A stretch of 64,000 nucleotides of DNA from Bradysia coprophila (GCF_014529535.1 NW_023503416.1:372001-436000); one strand, 5' to 3'; counted from the stretch's first letter, positions 48,501-62,900 are shown. Notes: generated from the letters alone by a model not told the origin. Numbers and translations: made by a program.

Positions 48501-51500
48501 AGTTTCACTTGGTTCTTTACCGTGTTAAGTCACTCAGATCGTTTGTACAGTGAATATAGTAAAAACAATTCAATTTATTTTCTGAAAATATTTGTCAATT
48601 TTCAATTGCCACTACAGTGTACATGTGGCAGTTTCAATTTGTGACCGACACTAACGGGTAGTGATTTTTCGATAAATACTCGTTTTTGCGATCACAACAA
48701 CTGAAACTGCAACATTGTTCAACATTTACCAAGATTTAAAATAAAGTTTTACGTAAATCGACGACAGATTTAGAGTGTTTCAGGTTTAGATAAAGATTTT
48801 AAGTGTTTTCGAATGAATTAGAATTGCATTAGAATCGACTGCCAGAAACGAGAAATATTTCGGAATGCAATAAATTTTGAAATTAATTGGGACGAACATT
48901 CAATACTTGTTCGAAGCTATCATTTCAGACAACAACTTCATTGTCACTTATACGCATTATCTAAATTATCTAAATTTAGCATTGAACGTTTTGATGACGT
49001 ATCAATAAAGGCTGACAAAGACGTCACATGGGAAAGACAAAACTAATTTGAAGTAAACTACCTTTTATGGACGGTCATCTGTTATAGTGAGTGACGACAT
49101 AAAGAGGCCATGAGTTCTGGGTAATGCAATCTGTTATAGTAAAATCACAGCACTGCTCCTAAGCATTTGCAATTGCAATGAATTAATAAACATCAAATTT
49201 GGAGGTATTAGTGATAAGAGCTTCCGCTTAAGATTGTTTGTATTGCATGTTTTAGCTCATACATAATCGGCCTCAGATTTTCTAATAAACCACTGATGCA
49301 GTATTGATACCTGGTTATATATATATATATATATATATATATGATTTTGGCGAAAGATTAATTTAGACCTTAAAGAGGAACTGGAATCTTTATATTGACG
49401 GAAACTAGGTAAATACATGATAATAGGGTTTTCTGCTTCCTTAATTTTACTCATTTTATGCAAAGAGAAAGATCTCATATTTAAGAGGTATTTCCTTTCC
49501 GATTCAAGATATTTTGTGTTTGACAATCATGTTGATCAAAGAACAAACTCTGCAAGTGTGATGGGGACCTTTGACAGCACGGCGAAATTGGAAGAAATAT
49601 TTTATATTATATCGAATGATGTATAATTGATTTGAAATGTTTGTTATACAAAATACAATCAAAAATGTTGATCAATATCAAAATTTTTCAGGTCTAAGGG
49701 TAAGTAAGAGAATCATAGATGTTGAAGGAACAACTGTCTCAAAAGGAAATCGTGAAAAATGTTTTTGGCATCAAATACAGAAAAAATATGTCAAAAAAGT
49801 ATAAATGCCGTCACAAGAGTGGAAGCTTAAAAAACCTATTCACAGTATGATTCATCATTTACGTCAGGTGACGATGACAAATAATTTCCATTTCCTTTCC
49901 TCACCAGGTTGTACTCATTTTTTTAAAAGAAGTTTTTTCCTACTAAATGGAAAATATTTCAGATGATAAATTTTTCTATCTCTAATTTATTGTTATGACG
50001 TGGAACGCACACAGACACTTGTTAGTTAATTAATTTTATTTTAAAGAGTCTGCCACTGAATTTTCCATTAGTAAATGTTTGAAAATCAAATACTGTCTGT
50101 TTACGAATAAAGTTAAATTTTGTTGAAATAAACTTGTGAAGCGGAAGCTCCGTACATACGTACAAATATTTATTTTATATCCGCTACAATGTGTACAACC
50201 TAGCTTTACATTTTCAATTTGTTGGTCTGTAAAGGATTGTGCCATTTTGTAACATAGGTGGGTGCGCTGGAAAAATACATCAGTGCAGCAATGAGGATTT
50301 TTCTTTTATTTTATTTTTTCTTTCATAATTCTTAATTTCCTGTTCTTCTTTAAGCTTATTTTGTTCTAAGCTGTACGTTTTATATAATAACCGATTGTAC
50401 CGGAAATGTAACATAATCAAATTAATTTTCTGCACATTCACCAGTTTTTTTTTTATTTACCGACCGATTTGAAAAATATGTTAGTGTAATGATGCAAGGC
50501 GAAGTGCAACCAGGGTAAATAGAATAATTATAATAAAGACAATGAATTAACAAAAAAATAAAAGGAGACCTTTAATAAAACATTGAAAACAAGCGCTGGC
50601 ATCTCCCTGTCCTCAGTCTTAAGAGGCACAATGTTGAAAAAGAAACGGGCATGTACATAGAACTGACTGAAAATTAGAACCACATTTGTGTATCAGTTGT
50701 ATTCGTCAATCGCACAAAACAGGTACGTAATAGATATTTACGTCACATGGACGGAAAAGTTGAAAAGTCGAGTTTTCGTGTGAAGTTTGTTGATCCGAGG
50801 CGATGACGAAAACGTGACTTTTTATTTTTACGTACAATATTTTCCATGCTGAGGAAGCATGTAAATAACTATTTTTGTGGAAATGAGGAACTTAAAAAAA
50901 ATATGGATGGACATTGCATCCTCTATCGACAGCAGCGAGAAAGATAAATGATGATCTCTTACTAATGCGAGCTTATAATAGGAGAATGTATGTTAAAGCG
51001 TACAATTCCACCTTCCAAGAACCTGGCAGAACTATTATATTTATATGTAAAATGGAGTTACATAAATTTAATACTTTTGTTAAAACGAATTGAAGTAAAA
51101 GATTTTATCTCAACATCGTAGATCAAAAGAAGTAAAAGCTTCAATTTTTAACATTAGTAATAGATGGACATCCGATAATAAGACCATCTCTCATCTAATT
51201 TCCGTTTTATTTTAATAGTATTTGAAGGAGAAAATACGACGAATCAGAGGAGTGATGTATAATCTATACAGAAGTTCTTTCTAGCGTATAAAACGTCACT
51301 TGTTAAGACATATTGAAGTAGCGTGTGAAGATTAGGTCAGACACATCACTCTCCTTTCAACTTAATTTGACATAAGATGGATTGGTTCAGTACGTTAAAT
51401 CGCATCACAAAAAATAATTTCTATTATTATTGCCATTCAGTCTAAACGAAGACAATATTAATTGATTTTGTATAGCTAATTTAGTGTATTAACGTGTTGA

Positions 51501-53697
51501 TTTGTGTATAAACATGCCGTAAAAATATATTACAAATATTTTGTAATATTTTGGCAACTTGTCAACTACTGCTCTTACGGATGGTTTTAGTTAAAAATAA
51601 CACAAAAACTTGAGGTGCAAATGAGCACCAAGAATATTTAGTCATCACAACTGACTTGATAGGTGGAAATTGTTTTGTAGATAAATTATTTTGAGTTTTC
51701 GTTGTGAAAACATTATTCATTTGTCCTGTATCTGTTGATATTTTGTGGTTTTGATATTAATCAAACCGAGTACTGAAGAACATATGTACTTTGCTTACAC
51801 GACGAGTGTTTTTTTTAAATGTAAGTTATGATGAACAAATCCACACTTCATTAAAATCAAAATTTATGAAAACCTGCTGTACGTGGTCAGCGGCCGTTGG
51901 TATGCACATTCTGGCGGTTCGAGAGGCGAAGGGCGCATTATTCGCTAAATTGATTTTATAAGCTTTATACCGATCCGTAATTTAATTTAGTAAATTATGA
52001 ATTTGTAACATTGATGGACCTGATTGCAAAACAGAAAACCGAACTTTATAACCAACATTGATGTTACACATGACAAATTAACATGAGCCAACAATTAATT
52101 CACAAAAAACGCACAGCTGAAAATTTTCTTGGATGATTCCGCTAAAAGTGGTCACACATACCGTTTTCATTTGACTGCCGGGTGTGACACATAATCTCGT
52201 TTCGCTCTCAGAGTATTTTTATTACAACACAAGTTTACGGTAAGTTTTCGTTTTACTAAATTTATGTCGCAATTGCATACACATTTCGCGGAGTTTATGG
52301 GCGGTTAAGTGATGGTGTTGAATTCACCAAATATAATTACGTAAATAGCAGAGGACTTAGTATGAAAAATGCATCAAAGATATCCAGAGCACAGTCATTG
52401 TTTTCATCGACCAATAAAATGGTTATTTTGAGAATAAAATTTTGTATGAAGGATGCAGTTGAACATTTTCTAGATCTAGAGAAAAAAATATCATTTTCAC
52501 TCACCAATGTTAACTATTCCATGATTTGTAAGCTCCCAGCACGACTGCAATCGTAATATGCTCAAATTATGGCTTTGTTTTGGTGAAAAATATCCTAGAG
52601 CTGCGTCTGTAACGTGGTATGCCTTCAATGTAAAGAAAATCGAGGTTTAAATGAAGTAAATTTTTATTCAATTTGATCTGCTTAGGAATTACCTGCAGCG
52701 AAAATTCATACAGTGATGGCAGTAGTTGTGCTACTGCCCCAACTGCCTCATCGGCAATATTAATACAATCAGCCAGGGAAAGAGAAATTATACGAGGATT
52801 TAAAGACGACCATAATCCGGCCTCAGTTACCTCATTACAGCCAGCCAGCTCTAGTTCAAAAAGGGCCTGAAATGTATCAAAAATATGTTTGAGAAAAGGC
52901 ATAGTGGTAGACAGTTTTACAGTACACACTGTAATACATCACATCCCTACTTGTGCAAGGAAATGAAGTGAATGCGGAACGAATTGACTTACTTGTAAAT
53001 AATCTATTAAAGTTTCCAAACCACGATCGCTTATCGACGAACAACGTAAGCTTAAGGAATGTAATTGTTTTGAGGCCAATGGAAACGAGTGTATCATATC
53101 ACATGCATCTTCATCAGTAGCGCTTAAGAGGCAAAGAGCATGAAATCCACGACGTACCAACGAACTATATAATTTCACCCTATCTGGGCTCGAAACATGC
53201 CGCAGTTCACGACATTGCAGAACCGGTAGTAAGCCTACCCAGTAGTTAGGAGAACGATACAGTAGATCTCGCCATCTTGTACAAACCTGAGCCAAAACAC
53301 GACGCTCATATGAGGTAAAATATAGGAAAAATTTGCTAAGAAATCTCTCGTCTAGAAACAACTGTTCTAACGTTAATATTTGTGGAAGCTGATAAAAACC
53401 ACTGTTTGGCGGTGGTGGTTGTATTTTTCGAATTAAGTGCGGTGTACCCTGTTGACTAGATGAAGCATTTTTACCCACAATTTGTTTGCCTGTAATTATT
53501 CTGGACGGTTTTTCTGGAGCACCAATTGGGGCATTATTATGACTGCTGCCTCCACATAAGGCATTCGTCACTCGTTCCATAACGCTAGTTTTGCCATGAC
53601 CATGATGATGTTTTGAACGTAGGCCCAAACCATTTATTCGTTTCGATAGCTCAGCTGACGCTCGCTCAACTACTCCTTGAGCTGACATCGAAGACAT
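45584..53697 (-). CDS. FBXL16: F-box and leucine-rich-repeat protein, FBXL16 type
   Basis: F-box/LRR proteins link substrates to SCF ubiquitin ligases; FBXL16 in mammals is a divergent member that modulates such complexes. Exons on the minus strand: 53697-52993, 52866-52693, 52622-52505, 46354-46159, 46091-45943, 45732-45584, giving 496 residues (human about 479). The N-terminal 110 residues are low-complexity, with His, Gly and Pro runs. An F-box-like helix follows ([20 protein letters not shown], then [14 protein letters not shown]). The LRRs carry the family phrases [54 protein letters not shown] and the end LPRCLIIE, very close to mammals. ATG 53697 was chosen because it has A at -3; an in-frame ATG at 53706 is possible. 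Intron 3 is 6.15 kb. Confidence 0.94.
49317..49343. repeat. (TA)n microsatellite
   Basis: About 13 uninterrupted TA units within FBXL16 intron 3. Confidence 0.95.
50752..50885. repeat. Dispersed repeat, copy B
   Basis: It shares GGACGGAAAAGTTGAAAAGT, GTTTGTTGATCCGAGGCGA, CGTGACTTTT and GCTGAGGA with copy A at 44840-45000, in the same orientation. The motif ATCCGAGGCGA also occurs in the palindromic array at 32390, so the families may share a module. Confidence 0.6.
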
Positions 53698-56600
53698 TTT
53701 TTGCATACAAAAAATGTAAAAAAAAATGTTTTGCACCCTCTGAGGTACTGTCAACAAATTTATAGATTTTGCACCAGATTGAACGTAATTCAATTATTAA
53801 CAATAAAAAATTGATTTGAACTCTTCACCATTAAATGTATAACATGTGTGCACCTTTTACAGTCTTGAAAGGGAAATATACCAAGTCACACAATAAACAT
53901 ATCCAAAATTGCAAAGCGAAAATCAGTTCAGTTCGCGAATTATATTTCCACAATCAGATAACTTCCCTTTTTACAGAGGGTAAACAGCAACGACAAGGAA
54001 AATCGATTTATACACAACAATTCATCTCTTGAAAAACATACTAAAGTTTTTCATTCATTTTTACCAACGGCAAATGCTACACAGAACGCTTTGTAAAAGA
54101 GAATTGATTTATCAAGAACCTAGAAATTCACAGTCCACTGTCACATATTGACGATATTTTCAATATAATATTAATTTCACAACAGAAAACTTAGTTTTAT
54201 ATAAAACTTCTAGTGCACAAATTTCAGGTCAGTTATGTATCCTTTTTATAGCTTTCTGTGGAAAAATATTTTTTTTCCAATGCTTCGCACCAATTACGCT
54301 ATGTGTTACATTATTTGAACATAATTTTTACTTGAAGCACTGATGAAAACAAGAAAAAAAGGAAAATTGCAACACAGCAGCACGGAAAATCACTTACTAA
54401 AATACAGTGTGCAGTGAGAAAAACTCAACTGAGAGGAAAATGTCAACTATGACGGTGAATATTAAATGAAGAAAAATATAAAGAACGTCCCTGCGCATTG
54501 CAATACGCAGATATTACTATTATGGTGTATAGATGTGTGTGTGTGTTATCTTGGCTTTGTTTATTTTCTTGTTTCTCGTCAATCCGCGTCAATCGAGACA
54601 TTTTCTGCTGTTTATTTTAATATATAAACGGAAGGTATATCGCCACAATCCGATAAAATCTGTTACTTCTTTTGTTTACAGTCTTTTTAGTGTCTGATAG
54701 TAAATCTTTTACTTCTATAATTTTAACATACGTTCTGCATATAAGAGGGCAATAGAGCTCATCGTGTCTTTTCACCGTCGCTGGCTCATCGTGTCTTTTC
54801 ACCATCGCTGTCGATAACAAATGATAAGGTAAAAGATCACAGAAGATAACCCACTGTTCGGCAGTATGGAGAAGATCGTGGTTCGACACTTCCTATGGAA
54901 GATTCAGTTACAGAACGTGAAATTCATAAATTGGTACAAAATTTATTATTTATCAGTTAGTTTCGATCTGAAAACATTAATATGGCGTTGTATATGCTGA
55001 AAACCTGTTTGAAACCTTTTGAAACCAAAAATCACCTTCACACGGAAAATAGGACGAATTTCAATATTCGAAGGACACATTCTTTGCTTAGTAAACTGTC
55101 CACTATAGCTTCTTTCACTAATTTCTACCATCAAAATGCAAAAAACACTCAAATTTTGAGTACCATGAGTTTTCACCTTATCTTCGAAAATAGCGTCCGC
55201 TTGGAACTGTTTGAAATTCTAGAAATTCAATGAACAATAAAAAAATTGATTCAACTCAGCCATTTTTTTAAACTGTCTCATCGCGTTGTTTGTCGTTTCT
55301 ATCGATAGAAAATAAATCCTCATCATTACGTTTTTCTAGACCGGATTATTTCCACAGAAAGTAAAAATGATGATATGGTCGTTGCTGGGGTTTTTTCATA
55401 GGAAAACAATTAGGCATGTTCGATAAATCAGTCGATTGATAAAATATCAATGATCAATATCTTCAAATCATCAGAATCAATCAAACGTTTTGTCGATGAT
55501 CGATGCATTTCGAATGAATATCGATTAAAAATGACGGTTATGCTAACGGCATTTTTTTTAAATATTATTGAAAGTGAATTGATTTCTTAGGCGCAAGCGG
55601 ACAAACGCCCTTAGATAATAGATCATTTTCAATGTGTTATCACTTAGTCTTTCATTATAATTAATCTGTTACAGACGGCTGTATGACCAGTATTATTATC
55701 GGGTCTATTACTTATATCTATCAAAGTTTTTTTTGTTGATTTCAAATCTGGTACTTCAATTTTTTCAACATGGATTTTACTATATAACAGACCATAGACC
55801 CAGAGCTTATCAGTATTTTTGTCGTCGTTATCGACAACAGATCCCCCATAATCAGTATATATATACTATATATCGATGATAATGGATAGATATCGATTTT
55901 ATCAATAAAACATTTGATTGGTATTGAATCGATTGTTAAAAGGTTTTATCATCAGTTGATGCAATACCCTCTCTAGCAACCAAACTTCGTTTTGACGCTG
56001 TCAAAATACCACCTTATTTCGACAAATGTGACACTGACTTCTTTTTGTAATAGAGTTGCCGTGCTGCACTCCTTTTCAAAGCATGATCGACGTCACGCGA
56101 AAAAGACAAATTTTAAACTTTATTTCATTTTTGCACACCAAAATGACTGAGCAGCTCACAAAAAAAGACGTCACAACCACAAATTATTCATTTTCGAACA
56201 CCGAAATGGTAACAGGAGACGTAATATTTTCAACACAAAAAGGGATCGCTGCTGATACTTCATTTAACTTTTTTTTTGTATAATTTTCTATGACAGAATA
56301 CACTGTGCACACACACATTAACAAACTAAGTAACCAAAAACAATAATTTAGTTCCCTGACAAAGTCTACTGATTGTAGTCGAAAGCTCGTAAAAATAAAT
56401 TAAAATCTAAAACCACACATTCCAATTATTACAAATGAAAATACACTGTGCAGTTTTACCACCTTAATTTTCCTAGTTTGGTTGCTAGAGATGGTATTGG
56501 CTGATGCTATTTTTCAGTAAACATGTCAAAAACAACATTAATTCATCTTTTAATGATATAAATATGCAACCAAGCTTTGGTTATTTCCCTCAAGAATTGT

Positions 56601-56919
56601 TTTACGCTGAAAACAAACGGATCATTACGAATTGCGAATTTCGTTGAGCAATGCTTTGTCTGTTTTCAGCATTATGCAATTTCTAATTCAAATTGCTGTA
56701 CGAGTTGTCATCTGTTTGTACAAAGAATTACGACTGCCATCTACATTCTCTGCATCTGAACTGAACTGACATTACATTTGGCTAACCCTAAGGCAGTACT
56801 GCACGTAACTTGACAGCTTAGTTGCAATGAAAAGGAGTGTAGTGAACGAAAAATAATTAGAAAATAACAAATTGAAACAATGATTTTAGTTATAAAGAAG
56901 TGGTGAAAACACTTAAAAA
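53698..56919. other. Region between the FBXL16-like and ENOX-like genes
   Basis: The two genes diverge from here, so both promoters should lie in it, but I could not place them. It carries two dispersed-repeat copies (54703-54830 and 55751-55850), a 28-bp tandem duplication at 54757-54803 (TCATCGTGTCTTTTCACC twice), ATCGAT-rich sequence at 55420-55530 and a 545-bp inverted-repeat element at 55962-56506. No gene was recognised. Confidence 0.6.
55962..56506. mobile_element. Inverted-repeat element of about 545 bp
   Basis: The left end has AATACCCTCTCTAGCAACCA followed by AACT; the right end is its inverted copy (AGTTTGGTTGCTAGAGATGG, then TATT). A second pair of motifs just inside, ACCACCTTA and its neighbours, is also shared. 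The interior holds a 75-codon frame (56056-56283) with no family resemblance, so this is a non-autonomous element. Confidence 0.55.
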
Positions 56920-59900
56920 ATGTCATTTAGCTTTAATAATCAAATCCCAGCCATGAGTACGTATTAATTACTCGAATTACTATCACTGTAATTAATTAAA
57001 ACGAAATTTAAAAAAAAAATTGTGAAATGAAAATGAGTTGATTGGCACTGCGACGTAATATTGATTTTTCTTTATTCTAGTGCCGATTCTTGGCATGACA
57101 AATGGGACGACCAATTTTATTCCTCCAATTGGAACATCAATGCCTCTAGCTCCAATCACTGGAATAAATGATGTGCCATTGGAATTTAATTTAAAGAAAA
57201 TTAATAATGTCGGTGGCAGTTGTCCAATGGATCTGGAAGAGCGTGATCGAAACAGGCGTTCAACCAGCACCAGTACGGATCGAGATCGTCACGATGATTC
57301 TAACAATTCAGTGGACAGTCCCGACAAAAATGGTCCAATGTTAAATAGTAATGCATTCGGTCAACATCAAAGCGATTTGTTCAACAGTCTGATGGGGATG
57401 CCGCAAAGTCTGATGATGGTTCCCGGAATGATGAATATGAATATGATGGATCCGACAATGTTACAATTTCCCATGATGGGACAAATGTCATCAAACGCCA
57501 TTCATCAGCAACAGCCATCGGACCATCAGGGATCGACTCCATTGACTCCGGTGAAGGAGGTCATTACATGCAAATCGTGCACACTGTTTCCACCGAATCC
57601 AAACGCTCCACTTCCTACGACTCGTGAACGTCCGCCCGGCTGTCGAACAGTGTTCGTGGGCGGTTTACCGGAAAACAATACTGAAGATATTATCCGAGAG
57701 ATATTCGAACGATGCGGAGAGATAACCACATTGCGTTTGTCCAAAAAGAACTTTTGTCACATTCGATTCGTTTTCGAAGCGTCCGTCGACTCTGCCATTT
57801 ATCTATCCGGTTATCGCATACGCATCGGTAGTAGCAGCGATGCAACCAACTGTGGTCGATTGCATGTAGATTATGCACAAGCTAGAGACGATCAATACGA
57901 GTTCGAATGCAAACAAAGGCAATTACAGCGTGAACAACGGCATCGCGAACGTGTCGAACGCGATAGGTTTGTGATGTGATGATAATTTATTGATTCTCAA
58001 TGGTCTGTTTGTGACGATTTCTTCCTACTTAAATTAAGAATGCGTCCTCTGTCACCACCACCAATTGTTCACTATACGGACCATGAAGCGGCTGCAATAT
58101 CGGAGAAATTGAAACAGGACGATCATTTCACGAAAGCTGTGCAGGTGCTGATTACTTGGCTGGAGCGAGGTGATTGTAGCAAGAAAAATTCGAACACCTT
58201 TTATTCGATGATTCAGAGTACCAATTCACATGTAAGTAACGGGTGTTTGGTTTTCCGAAAAAGTTATTTGGTGACCGTTCTCTTCATTTTTGTCGAATTA
58301 AAATTAAAAAAATCGAACGTTATGTAGGTGCGAAGACTGCAGACGGAAAAGTCCACCTATGAGGAAGAGCTACAAAAAGCCAAAGAACATTATCGCAAAC
58401 AAATGCATAGCATGACCGTCCAATGTAAGTAAATCATTTTTTTTTCGGCAGTAAGTTTATTTAAGACATCACTCTTGTACGTACAATACACTTGTGACAA
58501 TTCATAGTTAATTGTATGCATCGTTAAGGTGAGATAAACAAATTTTGGAACCGAAATTTTGTAATTGGGAATTTATTTATTATTTTGGTGATTGCAAAAC
58601 AAAACAAAAAATCGTCTGTGGTGATTGTTCAATTTAATTTACTTTACTTTAATCATTTATTTATTTTTTAAATCATAAATGTTGAACGAAAAAGCAAAGA
58701 AAAGAAAAATTATTTCTGAGGAGGGTCCAAATGTGGAACACATTTTTATTCGAAATTGATCCAAAATAAAAGGTATTGTATGATGGACAGATAGAGTTAA
58801 GTAATTCCTAGAGAACGTAGAATATTATTGGGCAAAGGTACGTAAAATAACCAAATAATGTGGAAGTTCAAAGATGGAAAACCGCCTATCTGACTGAATT
58901 GGATGTTACTGAATTTTTTATTTATTTTTATTTTTAATTGATGAAAACGTTTCGTTCATTTTATAATGGAACATCCCGACCCAAGTAATTGTTTTAGCTA
59001 CAAAAAATATTTTTTTTTTAGAAAAATTGTTGTTAGCATGGAATTATAATAGGCAGTAGGGACCATGTTTTCGTGCTTGGATTTTTGAAGACGATGCTTT
59101 TAACGTTCACGATTGAGTGACGTCATTTTTCGTGAAGTTATTTGTTCAGTGCACAAACAACGAAAACGTTTGACATTTCGCTATTATAATAAGTCAACAG
59201 AGGGAGTGTGAATGTGGATAGTGACGGAATAATTGCTAAAAATAAGTTGACAAAACGGATTTTTTTTATAAAGATTGATTGATGGATCCAAATAAATGTC
59301 GAACTTCACTCTCTAATTGATGGTCATGGAAGGATCTTCTTCTATTTATCAATTGACTTTAGCCGAGAGGCAAATATTCATAGAAAATTCTTAATCAGCC
59401 AAAAGAAAATCCTTTAAAATTTTACAAAATAAAATCCACAAATTAATAGAGAATCTTTCAGAGAACACGAAATAAAAAGAAGAAAATCCTTGAAAATCAA
59501 AAAAAAATCCTTTTAAAAACCATCCAGAATCAGTCAGAAATCCGCTGAAAATCCTTGGAAAACTATAGTCATGTCTTTGAAAATCCACAGAGGATTCTCC
59601 TCAGCCCCTCGACTTTAACACATTCGTTCATCTTCAAGTAAAACTGGTGGATGAGAACGTTGCGGTGTCGTTAAGTTTTCTCACAATTAATTTCCTATTT
59701 TATTGCGGAAAAAGCGATAGCCTATCACTAACAGGTAATAATTTCCTGGTATAACCCAAGCATTCGTTACTACTCATAGTTATCGAGAATTTCTTTCTTT
59801 CGAACATTAGTTAGTCATTAGGATTCATACACCTGTGACTTGTGACTTGTAATTTTCTACATAAATTGGATTTTTATCCAGAAATTATAAGTTTCGGACA

Positions 59901-62900
59901 ATGGTAACTTCCACGCGGTCGTAAGACAGGGACTCTTTACGAAAGATAATTCCAATCACCTCCCATTGCAACGTCATCCTGAGACAATTGGTTTTCATTC
60001 GAAAATATTTATGAAATTATGGGCCATTCTAACCCTTTTCCCACCAATTTTACCAAAATTATCATAGAAAATATCATTCTCGACATCTGATTTACTGAGT
60101 TACTCGTCAAACAATTTAAAGAACGTCCAACTATAAATGAAACACACAAACTATTATTTACAAAAACAATAACAATTCGTAATCACCGGCTATCATCCAC
60201 TTTTAATATATCATCTCAGTCACTCAGATTGAAAAAGTTTTTGGGGCAACTCGAATGCAGAAAGTGTGGGATCACTTCACGAAGGCCCAGCGCAAAAACA
60301 TCGATATGTGGAAGAAGCAGTCTTCGGTACGTACAAAAATTATTCAATTTTAATTTTGAAACAAAATCAAAAACATCTTTCTGACTTTCTTTAATTCTAT
60401 GCATTTTGTGCTTCGTCAATTCCGATCATAATTTTTTTTTGTTAAAGAAAATATTTTCGGAGCTTAATTTGTAATTTCTTTGTTTAATAAAACGAACTGT
60501 GTGTTGTATACTTTCACCTTACGTTTGTGTTACCGTCAACAGTAGAAGAAGTTGCACAGAATTTTTTAGAGCTTTTGTTGAGAAAATGCAACCGTACAGA
60601 GTTAAGCAAATGGATTTATTTTCACACGTAGGACTTTCATGACTAATTAACTTCTCTCCTCAATGTCCATTACGACTCTATTCAATGCCCAATGCAATTT
60701 TTCTAAACAGTTCAGTAGTTGATCAAGCCTGTATGTATTTATGAAAATATGTTAAATTGACGACACTGTCCATATACGTGTGTCTAAAATAGGTCGGCTT
60801 TCACTTAATTATGAATTCCTTTATATTGACCTACTTTTTTAGAATATTTTCTAATTCGAATGTAGGGTCGATGAATTAAAGATCGAGAGTTGCGACATCA
60901 AATAAAATTTCCTCAACCAAAGTGTTAACAGACTGTGGTAATTAAATGAAGAATAATCTTAGATTCATTCATCATCGAACAAACCTACATTCTCCAATGA
61001 GAAACAAATTTAAAGTTGGTGTGAACAGATCTCAATATTCCTAAATGTGGTGACACAATGTATAATCTGCATAACTCAATTAAAATTAAATCGATTAGCT
61101 GCGTCAACACATGAAATTCGAATTGAAAGATTCCATTAACCAGCATGTGCTTGTTTCTTTTTTAAGACCTTGACTAAATAAAAATTTTAGCTTCAGAATT
61201 TGTAAGTTTATAAATAGATTAAACGCATGAAACTCAACGATAAACAAAATGATATTGGCTGTGTGCGTGATGCAACATCCTGCTAAACGAAATTAATTTA
61301 CGCTAAGAGATAAGCATTGAAAAATAATTCGTTTCAATTTTAACTTTATTCTGTCGGATACTACGAAGAATTGATGGGAAATTTCTCTTATAGGACAATT
61401 GTATAACGGTACTATATACCTAAAAAAATTTCCGCTTTAATTTGTATACTTGTTAATATGAACATTCTGACCAAAATGTTAAGGTAACTGGGCGCAAAAT
61501 AAAAAAAAGGAAAAATGCTTATGCTTACAAATATATAAACTGACACACGTATCACGCAAACATAAACTTGTCAACTAAGGTAAGTAATTCCACCGGAATA
61601 ATTCAACAACAAAATTATCCAGTAAAGTATATAGCTGCGACACGAATATTGATTAAATAGACAAGGTTCATTCGTAGTGCCGTTAATTAGACTTAGGGGG
61701 CAAATTTTCTCCGTTTATTACACATTTTATTTAAATTGTTTTGGGACACACAGTTACAGTCAGAGGCAGTGAAATTTCAGCATGAATTTGCTTCAGCTGT
61801 TTTTCAGCTGATCCACACAAACAGGCAAAACTGTTTATATGTATTTTTCCCATTCTCGTGCGTAACAGTAACAGTAACAGCTTCAACCGTATAAACAGTT
61901 TTGATTGTGTATATGTGGATCAGCTGAAAAACAGCTGAAGCAAATTCATGCTGAAATTTCACTGACTCTGACTTCAACCGAAAATTGAAAGGGACTTTTT
62001 TGATAATTTGGCATATTTTCATAAAATTCGATCCTTTCTGTTTTAACTATCTGCAAAATATGCAAAAAAAATCCTCTTTTTATTTTCGAATGTGTTACCC
62101 ATAGATGTAACTAAAAGTAACAACAGGGGATCTACAATATATTCAAGTTGGATCGATGATGGGAGTTTTATTATGGGTGTATATTTCCAGCAAACACTAC
62201 AAGAAACATTTTTTTAAAAATAATTTATCAAATTTTTAACTTACTTTTCGATAAAATGACACCGAAAGTACAGAATTTTCATTTTCTTTCATAAGAATTG
62301 ATTTGACTTTCCTTGCAAGAATATTAAATTTTCGTCCATTTACCTAGGAAATACGTAATATGCAATTGGAGGACTTCCATGATACGGACGAAATGGATAT
62401 GTCAGATGATTCGCAAGATCTTCCCAGAAGCAATAAACGTTTCAAGAGCGATAACTATTACTCACAGGTGAGAATATTTTGATTTTTGAATCCCACGACA
62501 CTGTCGTTTAACAATAAAAAATCAAAAATTTTGTGATGAAAATGAAACAATTTCCCCCAACCCCTCGAAACCTCCTAATTTCAATTTTACTTTTATGTCG
62601 AACGTTCGTAATTAATGAAATCCTTTTGATTACTCATCAGTACGATACATCCGGCAACCATAAATCCGACCATGACAATCACAAGAACGACAGCGATTCG
62701 TTGAAGTCGATCGGTCCGGACAGGGACATCAAAGAAAGGCAAATGCAAGTGCTCCAAGAGACAATACGGAATTTACAAACGCAACTGCTTGACAACAAGA
62801 CAAAAGAAAAGGAAAACATGTCCAAGATTACAGATCTGGAAACGAAGTTGAAACAAGCGAACGTGAAGGAATTGCTGCTGAAAACGAAAATTGTCGAAGC

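Larger units (their letters stand above)
46355..52504 (-). other. FBXL16 intron 3 (6.15 kb)
   Basis: The donor, read on the minus strand, is ATTG|GTGAGT and the acceptor TTTCCAG|TACACTCG. It contains fragments of the dispersed repeat near 48140 and 51090, a (TA)n microsatellite at 49317-49343 and copy B of another repeat at 50752-50885. A locally GC-rich patch at 51880-51945 has no frame or RNA fold that I recognise. No nested gene was seen; open frames inside are short and of noise composition. Confidence 0.75.
58425..62347 (+). other. ENOX introns 4 and 5 (1.8 and 2.0 kb)
   Basis: Intron 4 is 58425-60219 and intron 5 is 60327-62347, with the 107-bp exon 5 between. Intron 4 holds a degenerate AAAATCCTT-rich stretch at 59395-59600. 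Intron 5 holds a hairpin element at 61759-61972. I see nothing else in them. Confidence 0.75.

Noticed and set aside
51880-51945. GC-rich patch as a possible tRNA or small RNA gene
   Set aside because: I could not fold a cloverleaf or find A and B box sequences in the right places.
56056-56283. 75-codon frame upstream of ENOX
   Set aside because: It lies within the inverted-repeat element 55962-56506 and has no recognisable features.
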